A DNA stretch of 64,000 nt, taken from positions 8,370,001-8,434,000 of the forward strand of contig NZ_CP107976.1 of the NCBI RefSeq assembly GCF_036099295.1, in the 5' to 3' direction. The position numbers and the translations under genes are program-made. Origin of the DNA: Streptomyces sp. NBC_00358. GTDB taxonomy: Bacteria; Actinomycetota; Actinomycetes; Streptomycetales; Streptomycetaceae. The notes beneath the pieces were generated by a model. That model searched no databases, was not told the origin of the DNA, and was given only the letters and a program-made list of their open reading frames with translations. Of the stretch, positions 57,903-64,000 are shown in pieces (positions within the stretch are counted from its first letter, which is position 1; each line of letters begins with the position of its first letter).

Positions 57903-58709
57903 TCACAGGCTCGCCGCGTGATCGGGGACGTAGGTCTGCAGATCGCGCGGCGGGCGGAGGTAACCGGTCGACGGCGGCCGGTCGGGCAGCTCCAGAACCG
58001 GCGGCGGCACCTCGTGGTAGGGCATGGAGGAGAGCAGATGGGCGATCATGTTCAGCCGGGCGCGCCGCTTGTCATCGCTCTCGACCACGAACCACGGCGC
58101 CTCCGAGATGTCCGTGTGCACCAGCATCTCGTCCTTCGCCCGGGAGTACGCCTCCCAACGGGTGATCGACTCCAGGTCCATGGGAGAGAGCTTCCAGCGC
58201 CGCGTCGGGTCCTTCAGCCGGCGCCGGAACCGCTTCTGCTGCTCGGCGTCGCTCACCGAGAACCAGTACTTGCGCAGCAGGACACCCTCCTCCACGAGCA
58301 TCCGCTCGAAGATCGGGCACTGCCGCAGGAACAGCTGGTGCTCCTCCTGCGTGCAGAAGCCCATGACGCGCTCGACCCCGGCGCGGTTGTACCAGCTCCG
58401 GTCGAACAGCACGATCTCCCCGGCGGCCGGCAGATGCTCCACGTACCGCTGGAAGTACCACTGGGTGCGCTCGCGCTCGGTCGGCTTCGGCAGCGCCACG
58501 ATCCGCGCGACACGCGGGTTCAGATGCTCCGCGACCCGCTTGATCGTGCCGCCCTTGCCCGCGGCGTCCCGGCCCTCGAAGACCACCACCACACGGGCGC
58601 CCTCGGTCCGTACCCACTCCTGGAGCTTCACCAGTTCCGTCTGCAGCCTGAGCAGCTCCCGCTCGTACGCCGCGGACGGCACCTTCGCCGTGCTCTTCTC
58701 GCCGGCCAT
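57903..58709 (-). CDS. ppk2: Polyphosphate kinase 2
   Basis: A 268-residue P-loop kinase that transfers phosphate between polyphosphate and nucleotides. Walker A is FEGRDAAGKGGTIKRV near residue 50, the lid LNPRVARIVALPKPTERERT, Walker B EIVLFDRSWYNRAGVERVMG, and LKDPTRRWKLSPMDLESITR follows. One-domain length fits class I PPK2. ATG at 58709 chosen for GGAGGAGG upstream. Divergent from phosphoketolase and convergent with the broken Usp gene five bases away. Confidence 0.9.
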   Translation of the reverse strand: MAGEKSTAKVPSAAYERELLRLQTELVKLQEWVRTEGARVVVVFEGRDAAGKGGTIKRVAEHLNPRVARIVALPKPTERERTQWYFQRYVEHLPAAGEIVLFDRSWYNRAGVERVMGFCTQEEHQLFLRQCPIFERMLVEEGVLLRKYWFSVSDAEQQKRFRRRLKDPTRRWKLSPMDLESITRWEAYSRAKDEMLVHTDISEAPWFVVESDDKRRARLNMIAHLLSSMPYHEVPPPVLELPDRPPSTGYLRPPRDLQTYVPDHAASL

Positions 58710-58739
58710 GCCGCCTCCTCCGCCCGATGACGCCTCCGC

Positions 58740-58749
58740 GAAACGTTTC
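58740..58749. promoter_or_regulatory. Palindrome between ppk2 and phosphoketolase genes
   Basis: GAAACGTTTC is a perfect 10-base palindrome in the 85-base gap between the divergent genes. A second small inverted repeat (TGACT-TACGG-AGTCA) lies at 58778-58792, overlapping the phosphoketolase ribosome site. Candidate operators. Confidence 0.4.
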
Positions 58750-58794
58750 ACCGACCCGCCTCGCCGACGTATTCCGATGACTTACGGAGTCACC

Positions 58795-61179
58795 ATGCCC
58801 AAGGTCGAACACCAGGACAGCACCGTACTGACCGACGACGAACTGCGCATCCTGGACGCTCACTGGCGGGCCGCCAACTACCTTGCCGTGGGCCAGATCT
58901 ATCTGCTCGCCAACCCACTGCTGACCGAGCCCCTGACCCCCGCGCACATCAAACCGCGGCTGCTCGGCCACTGGGGTACCTCGCCCGGCCTCAACCTGGT
59001 CCACACCCACCTCAACCGCGTCATCAAGGCGCGCGGCCTGGACGCGCTGTGCGTCTGGGGTCCCGGGCACGGCGGCCCGGCCGTGCTGGCGAACTCCTGG
59101 CTGGAGGGGACCTACAGCCAGACGTACCCCTCCGTGCCCCGGGACCGGGAGGGCATGGGCAAGCTGTTCCGGCAGTTCTCCTTCCCCGGCGGGGTGCCCA
59201 GCCACGTCGCCCCCGAGACGCCCGGCTCCATCCACGAGGGCGGCGAGCTCGGCTACTCCCTCGCCCACGCCTACGGAGCCGCCTTCGACAATCCGGAGCT
59301 GCTGGTCGCCTGTGTGATCGGCGACGGCGAGGCGGAGACCGGACCGCTCGCCGCGTCCTGGCACTCCAACAAGTTCCTCGACCCGGTCCACGACGGCGCC
59401 GTCCTGCCGATCCTGCACCTCAACGGCTACAAGATCGCCAACCCGACGGTGCTCTCCCGGATCCCGGAACCCGAACTCGACGAACTGCTGCGGGGATACG
59501 GCCACGACCCGATCCACGTGACCGGCGACGACCCGCTCCAGGTGCACCGCGCCATGGCCGCCGCGTTCGACCAGGCGCTGGACCGCATCGCACTGGTCCA
59601 GCGCACGGCCCGCGAGGAGGGCGTGACCGAACGGGCCCGCTGGCCCGTGATCGTGCTGCGCACCCCGAAGGGCTGGACCGGCCCCGCGGAAGTCGACGGC
59701 CTGCCCGTCGAAGGCACCTGGCGCGCCCACCAGGTTCCCCTCGCCGGTGTCCGCGAAAACCCGGAACACCTGCGGCAGTTGGAGACCTGGCTGCGCTCGT
59801 ACCGCCCCGAGGAACTCTTCGACGCCGACGGGCGGCCGGTGGCCGACGTGCTCGCGTGCGTACCCGACGGCGCCCGGCGCCTCGGCGCCACCCCGCACGC
59901 CAACGGCGGCCTTCTCGTCCGCGAACTGCCGCTCCCGCCCCTGGAGCGCTTCGCCGTCCCCGTCGACAAGCCGGGCGCCACCCTGCACGAGCCGACCCGG
60001 GTCCTCGGCGACCTCCTGGAATTCGTCATGCGGGAGACCTCGAATCGCCGCGACTTCCGGCTGGTCGGCCCCGACGAGACAGCCTCCAACCGGCTGGACG
60101 CCGTCTTCGACGCCAGTGGCAAGGCCTGGCAGGCGGGGACCCTGCCGGTGGACGAGCACCTCGACCGGCACGGCCGCGTCATGGAGATCCTCTCCGAACA
60201 CCTCTGCCAGGGCTGGCTGGAGGGCTACCTCCTGACCGGCCGGCACGGACTGTTCTCCTGCTACGAGGCGTTCGTCCACATCGTCGACTCCATGGTCAAC
60301 CAGCACATCAAGTGGCTGCGGACCTCACGCGAACTGCCCTGGCGCGCCCCGATCGCCTCCCTCAACTACCTGCTCACCTCCCATGTCTGGCGCCAGGACC
60401 ACAACGGCTTCTCGCACCAGGACCCCGGCTTCGTCGACCACGTCCTCAGCAAGAGCCCCGAGGTCGTGCGCGTCTACCTCCCGCCGGACGCCAACACCCT
60501 GCTGTCCGTGGCGGATCACGTCCTGCGCAGCCGCGACTACGTGAACGTCGTCGTCGCCGGAAAGCAGCCCTGCTTCGACTGGCTGTCCATGGACCAGGCC
60601 CGCGCCCACTGCGCCCGCGGCGCCGGCATCTGGGACTGGGCGGGATCGACCGGCGGGGACCGGGAGCCCGACGTCGTCCTCGCCTGCGCGGGCGACGTCC
60701 CCACCCAGGAGATCCTGGCCGCCTCCGACCTGCTGCGCCGCCACCTGCCCGAGCTCGCCGTCCGGGTCGTCAACGTCGTCGACATGACCCGGCTGCTGCC
60801 GCGCGCGGAACACCCGCACGGGATGAACGACTTCGAGTACGACGGGCTCTTCACCACCGACAAACCGGTGATCTTCGCCTACCACGGCTACCCCTGGCTC
60901 ATCCACCGCCTCGCCTACCGCCGCACCGGCCACCAGAACCTCCATGTGCGCGGCTACAAGGAGATGGGCACCACCACGACCCCGTTCGACATGGTCGTGC
61001 GCAACGACATGGACCGCTACCGCCTCGTCATGGACGTCATCGACCGCGTCCCCGGCCTCGGCGTCCGCGCCGCCGCCGTACGCCAGAGGATGGCCGACGC
61101 CCGCTCCCGCCACCACGACTGGATCCGCGAGCACGGCACCGATCTCCCCGAGGTCGTGGACTGGACCTGGACCGGCTGA
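58795..61179 (+). CDS. xfp: Xylulose-5-phosphate/fructose-6-phosphate phosphoketolase
   Basis: A 794-residue thiamine-diphosphate enzyme that cleaves xylulose 5-phosphate or fructose 6-phosphate to acetyl phosphate and an aldose phosphate. GPGHGGPAVLANSWLEGTYS near residue 90, SHVAPETPGSIHEGGELGYS and the cofactor site GDGEAETGPLAASWHSNKF follow in the usual order, and the length is normal. Acetyl phosphate made here could support ATP formation when respiration is limited, in line with the neighbouring polyphosphate kinase. ATG at 58795 chosen for ACGGAG; an ATG 18 bases earlier is the alternative. Confidence 0.92.
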   Translation: MPKVEHQDSTVLTDDELRILDAHWRAANYLAVGQIYLLANPLLTEPLTPAHIKPRLLGHWGTSPGLNLVHTHLNRVIKARGLDALCVWGPGHGGPAVLANSWLEGTYSQTYPSVPRDREGMGKLFRQFSFPGGVPSHVAPETPGSIHEGGELGYSLAHAYGAAFDNPELLVACVIGDGEAETGPLAASWHSNKFLDPVHDGAVLPILHLNGYKIANPTVLSRIPEPELDELLRGYGHDPIHVTGDDPLQVHRAMAAAFDQALDRIALVQRTAREEGVTERARWPVIVLRTPKGWTGPAEVDGLPVEGTWRAHQVPLAGVRENPEHLRQLETWLRSYRPEELFDADGRPVADVLACVPDGARRLGATPHANGGLLVRELPLPPLERFAVPVDKPGATLHEPTRVLGDLLEFVMRETSNRRDFRLVGPDETASNRLDAVFDASGKAWQAGTLPVDEHLDRHGRVMEILSEHLCQGWLEGYLLTGRHGLFSCYEAFVHIVDSMVNQHIKWLRTSRELPWRAPIASLNYLLTSHVWRQDHNGFSHQDPGFVDHVLSKSPEVVRVYLPPDANTLLSVADHVLRSRDYVNVVVAGKQPCFDWLSMDQARAHCARGAGIWDWAGSTGGDREPDVVLACAGDVPTQEILAASDLLRRHLPELAVRVVNVVDMTRLLPRAEHPHGMNDFEYDGLFTTDKPVIFAYHGYPWLIHRLAYRRTGHQNLHVRGYKEMGTTTTPFDMVVRNDMDRYRLVMDVIDRVPGLGVRAAAVRQRMADARSRHHDWIREHGTDLPEVVDWTWTG

Positions 61180-61244
61180 GGACCCCCGCCCCGCGAACGA
61201 GCGCGGGTGACCGCCGGAAGCGTCGACGGCCGACGGGCACCGGA

Positions 61245-61287
61245 GCGGCCCGCCGTCCCGGCGCGTCCCGCGAGGACGGCGGGCCGC
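61245..61287 (+). terminator. Hairpin between phosphoketolase and GH65 genes
   Basis: A perfect 14-base-pair stem (GCGGCCCGCCGTCC and complement) with a 15-base loop. It ends 20 bases before the GH65 start, so it may terminate the phosphoketolase transcript or modulate GH65 expression. Confidence 0.65.
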
Positions 61288-61307
61288 CCGTGCCGCAGGA
61301 TGGAGGC

Positions 61308-63686
61308 ATGCGCGACGGCACCTGGGACTACGAGGGGTACGACCCGGCACAGGAACGCCTGCGCGAGTCGCTGTGCACCCTGGGCAACGGGTACTTCGCG
61401 ACCCGCGGCGCCGCCCCGGAGTGCGCCGCGGACGCCGTCCACTACCCGGGCACGTACGTGGCGGGCTGCTACAGCCGTCTCACCTCGCAGGTCTCCGGAC
61501 GCGAGGTCGAGAACGAGGACATGGTCAACCTCCCCAACTGGCTCCCGCTCCGGCTGCGCACCGCCACCGGGACCTGGCTCACCCCCGACACCCACCGGCT
61601 CCTCGACCACCGCCTGCGCCTCGACCTGTGCGCGGGCACCCTGGAGCGCACCGCGCGCTACGAGGACGAGGAGGGCCGGCGTATCGCCGTACGGCAGCTC
61701 CGCCTGGTCCACATGGCCGATCCCCACCTCGCCCTGCTGCGCACCGAGGTGACGGCCGAGGGCTGGTCGGGCTCCGTCGAGATCGAGTCGGCACTCGACG
61801 GCACGGTCGCCAACAGCGGTGTCGAGCGCTACCGCTCCCTCGCCTCCCGCCACCTCAAGCAGGTCCGGACCGGCACCGACGCCCCCGACACGATCTGGCT
61901 GCACTGCCGGACCGCCGGCTCGGAGACCGGCATCGGGCTGGCCGCCCGGACCGTCACCGACGCCCCCGCCGTGACCACGGAGGCGCACACCCCGGGACGC
62001 GCCGCCCAGGTGCTGCGGATCACGCTGACCGAGGGCCGGACCGTGACCGTGGACAAGACGGTCGCCCTGCACACCTCCCACGACCCGGCGATCAAGGACC
62101 CGATGGACGCGGCCGTCGACCGGGTCGGCCGGGCCGCGGACTTCGAGACACTGCTGGACACCCACCGCACGGCGTGGCAGCAGTTGTGGCGGAACACCGA
62201 ACTGGACGTGCCGAACAGCGCGGGGCCGATCCTGCGCCTGCACCTGTTCCATCTGCTGCAGACGCTCTCCCCGCACACCGCGGAACTGGACGTCGGTGTC
62301 CCGGCCCGCGGGCTGCACGGCGAGGCCTACCGGGGGCACGTCTTCTGGGACGAACTGTTCGTGCTGCCGTACCTGAACCTCCATTTCCCGGAGGTCTCGC
62401 GGGCCCTGCTCACCTACCGCCACCGCCGTCTGGAGCGGGCCCGCCGATCGGCCCAGGACGCCGGGCACACCGGTGCGATGTATCCGTGGCAGAGCGGCAG
62501 CGACGGACGTGAGGAGACCCAGCAGCTCCACCTCAACCCGCGCTCGGGGCGCTGGCTTCCGGACCACTCACGGCTCCAGCACCACGTCGGATCGGCGATC
62601 GCGTACAACGTGTGGCAGTACTGCGAGGCGAGCGGCGACACCGAGTTCCTGCATACCAAGGGCCTGGAGATGCTCGTGCAGATCGCCCGGTTCTGGGGCG
62701 GGTTCGCCGAGTACGACGGCACACTCGGCCGCTACCGGATCCGGGGGGTCGTCGGACCCGACGAGTACCACGACGCCTACCCGGGCGCGGACCGACCCGG
62801 GCTCGACGACAACGCGTACACGAACGTCACGGCCGCCTGGGTGCTCGCCCGCACGCTCGACGTGCTGCACGAGCTGCCCGAACTCGTCCGGCGGGACCTC
62901 GTCGAGCGGGTCGGCCTGGACTCCGCGGAGCTCGACCTCTGGGACGACGTGTCGCGCCGGCTGCACGTGCCCTTCCACTCCGGCGTCATCAGCCAGTTCG
63001 AGGGCTACGGCGATCTCGCGGAACTCGACTGGGCGGGCTACCGCGAACGGTACGGCGACATCCGGCGGCTCGACCGGATCCTGGAGGCCGAGGGCGACAG
63101 CGTCAACGGCTACCGGGCCTCGAAGCAGGCGGACGTGCTGATGCTGGGCTACCTCTTCTCACCCGCCGAACTCGGCGGCCTGTTCCGCCGGCTCGGGTAC
63201 GAGGTCGACGAAGCGCTCTGGCGGGAAACCGTCGACCACTATCTGAGCCGTACGAGCCACGGGTCGACGCTGAGCAGCCTGGTGCACGGCTGGGTGCTGG
63301 GCCGGGCACGGCGCGTCGAGGCCTGGACGTACATCCACGAAGCCCTGCACGGCGACGTCGCCGATCTCCAGGGCGGCACCACGGGGGAGGGCGTCCACCT
63401 GGGAGCCATGGCGGGCACCCTCGATCTCGTGCAGCGCGGGCTGACCGGCCTGGAGACCCGGGGCGGAGCGCTGAGGTTCGACCCGGTCCCCCTGCCGGAG
63501 CTGTCCGAGTACGGTTTCGCGATCCGCTACCGGGGTCATCGGGGCGTCCAACTCCGCCTGAGCGCGGGGAGGTTGCACCTGAGCGTGCCGGCCTCGGACG
63601 AGGACCCGATCGATGTCACCCTGGCGGATCGCACGGTCTCGGTGGCCCCGGGCGAGTCCTGCACACTCACGCTGCCGGAGCGCTGA
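61308..63686 (+). CDS. GH65-family glycoside phosphorylase or hydrolase
   Basis: A 792-residue enzyme of family GH65 (trehalose, maltose or kojibiose phosphorylases and related hydrolases). The N-terminal beta-sandwich starts WDYEGYDPAQERLRESLCTL. The (alpha/alpha)6 barrel has YRGHVFWDELFVLPYLNLHF and the catalytic acid Glu486 in VVGPDEYHDAYPGA; a C-terminal beta-sandwich follows (SEYGFAIRYRGHRGVQLRLS). It lacks the phosphoglucomutase-like fusion partner seen in some actinobacteria. Substrate linkage is not predictable; in a stress block, trehalose or maltose breakdown is plausible. ATG with AGGATGGAGG upstream. Confidence 0.88.
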   Translation: MRDGTWDYEGYDPAQERLRESLCTLGNGYFATRGAAPECAADAVHYPGTYVAGCYSRLTSQVSGREVENEDMVNLPNWLPLRLRTATGTWLTPDTHRLLDHRLRLDLCAGTLERTARYEDEEGRRIAVRQLRLVHMADPHLALLRTEVTAEGWSGSVEIESALDGTVANSGVERYRSLASRHLKQVRTGTDAPDTIWLHCRTAGSETGIGLAARTVTDAPAVTTEAHTPGRAAQVLRITLTEGRTVTVDKTVALHTSHDPAIKDPMDAAVDRVGRAADFETLLDTHRTAWQQLWRNTELDVPNSAGPILRLHLFHLLQTLSPHTAELDVGVPARGLHGEAYRGHVFWDELFVLPYLNLHFPEVSRALLTYRHRRLERARRSAQDAGHTGAMYPWQSGSDGREETQQLHLNPRSGRWLPDHSRLQHHVGSAIAYNVWQYCEASGDTEFLHTKGLEMLVQIARFWGGFAEYDGTLGRYRIRGVVGPDEYHDAYPGADRPGLDDNAYTNVTAAWVLARTLDVLHELPELVRRDLVERVGLDSAELDLWDDVSRRLHVPFHSGVISQFEGYGDLAELDWAGYRERYGDIRRLDRILEAEGDSVNGYRASKQADVLMLGYLFSPAELGGLFRRLGYEVDEALWRETVDHYLSRTSHGSTLSSLVHGWVLGRARRVEAWTYIHEALHGDVADLQGGTTGEGVHLGAMAGTLDLVQRGLTGLETRGGALRFDPVPLPELSEYGFAIRYRGHRGVQLRLSAGRLHLSVPASDEDPIDVTLADRTVSVAPGESCTLTLPER

Positions 63687-63702
63687 CGGGTGACCGTGAC
63701 CA

Positions 63703-63767
63703 TCGCCGGTCGCCGGTCGCCGGTCGCCGGTGACGGGTGACGGGTGACGGGTGACGGGTGACCGGTG
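63703..63767. repeat. Nine-unit heptad tandem repeat
   Basis: Four units of CGCCGGT are followed directly by four of GACGGGT and one GACCGGT, all with seven-base spacing. The block fills the gap between the convergent GH65 and Usp genes. The first heptamer is the same as that repeated at 26025-26052, read in another phase. Confidence 0.85.
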
Positions 63768-63794
63768 ATCGTGGCGGGCGTGGTCGGTCGGTCG

Positions 63795-64000
63795 TCAGTG
63801 CGGGACAACCGTCACCGGGCATCTGGCGCGGCCCAGTACGTCCCGAAGCGTGGACCCGAGCGTCGTCCCACTCCGCCCGACGACCAGCAGCCCTGCCGTT
63901 TCCGAGGCATGGACGAGCGCGGTCGCCGGGCTCTGGAGCCGGACGTCGTCGTAGACACGCACGAGCGGGTACTTCCGCCGCCACGGCCGCAGGACGTCCG
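63795..64000 (-). CDS. Universal stress protein, C-terminal part (runs off the window)
   Basis: Minus-strand frame whose start lies beyond the window end. The visible 68 residues include RVYDDVRLQSPATALVHASE, then AGLLVVGRSGTTLGSTLRDV and RCPVTVVPH, which is the last third of a Usp domain with the GRSG-x9-G(S/T) nucleotide motif in altered form. It is the third Usp gene in the stress block and converges on GH65. Confidence 0.8.
   Translation of the reverse strand, partial: DVLRPWRRKYPLVRVYDDVRLQSPATALVHASETAGLLVVGRSGTTLGSTLRDVLGRARCPVTVVPH

Noticed and set aside
59049..63686. Single 1,545-codon frame running from inside phosphoketolase through GH65, suggesting a fusion protein
   Set aside because: The first 750 codons are phosphoketolase read in the wrong frame. 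GH65 has its own ATG, ribosome site and a hairpin in front.

Overview
The window looks like chromosomal DNA from a Streptomyces or a very close actinomycete. Base composition is very G+C rich with strong third-position G/C bias. GTG and TTG starts are common, many genes are coupled by 4-base start/stop overlaps, and the regulator mix (ECF sigma factors, ROK, GntR, TetR, MarR, a B12-binding MerR) is typical of that group. No rRNA, tRNA, CRISPR array, insertion sequence, phage gene or antibiotic biosynthetic cluster is visible.

Layout. (1) 0-6.3 kb: an acetyltransferase tail, an MBL-fold hydrolase, a secreted GH27 alpha-galactosidase behind a perfect inverted repeat, an EF-G-like GTPase with a long leader, and a secreted cupin. 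(2) 6.6-12.5 kb: a catabolic locus made of a GntR/FCD regulator, three enzymes resembling GalB, GalC and GalD of gallate degradation, a two-domain VOC extradiol dioxygenase and an aromatic-acid-type MFS transporter. The same operator-like palindrome precedes the regulator and the transporter. (3) 12.7-17.8 kb: acetyltransferases, a nucleoside-sugar-epimerase-like gene behind an ECF41-type promoter, a repeat-rich spacer, a GlsB-like membrane protein and a secreted modular protein. (4) 17.9-23.6 kb: a chitosan locus with a GH2 exo-beta-glucosaminidase, a ROK repressor and an APC permease, with related operators in front of the enzyme and between repressor and permease. (5) 23.7-28.4 kb: small independent genes, including an acyl-CoA synthetase and a TetR/MBL pair sharing an operator. 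(6) 28.5-43.3 kb: a stress and light region. An FAD oxidoreductase-DUF1365-CFA synthase-DUF1295 operon converges on sigK-rskA, and the two operons share one promoter motif. Next come a second ECF sigma gene divergent from a LitR/CarH-like B12 photoreceptor, DUF4142, photolyase, an SDR/DUF2867 protein, and a MarR-MMPL pair. (7) 43.5-49.1 kb: a cysteine-type leader peptide before ssuE-ssuD, an acyl-CoA-dehydrogenase-like flavoprotein, and a YCII/ECF42 sigma pair. (8) 49.1-54.2 kb: the urea ABC transporter urtABCDE with a GlnR-type box. (9) 55-64 kb: a dormancy-type block with universal stress proteins (one frameshifted), alcohol dehydrogenase, PPK2, phosphoketolase and GH65.

How the genes may work together. 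Region 6 is the most coherent: photoreceptor, sigma factors, photolyase and membrane-lipid methylation form a plausible photo-oxidative stress module without carotenoid genes. Region 2 reads as a complete route from an aromatic acid such as gallate to pyruvate and oxaloacetate, with a dioxygenase unrelated to the usual GalA. Region 9 joins energy-storage and fermentative enzymes with stress proteins, as in hypoxia/dormancy regulons. All functional statements come from sequence patterns and family knowledge; no database search was run.
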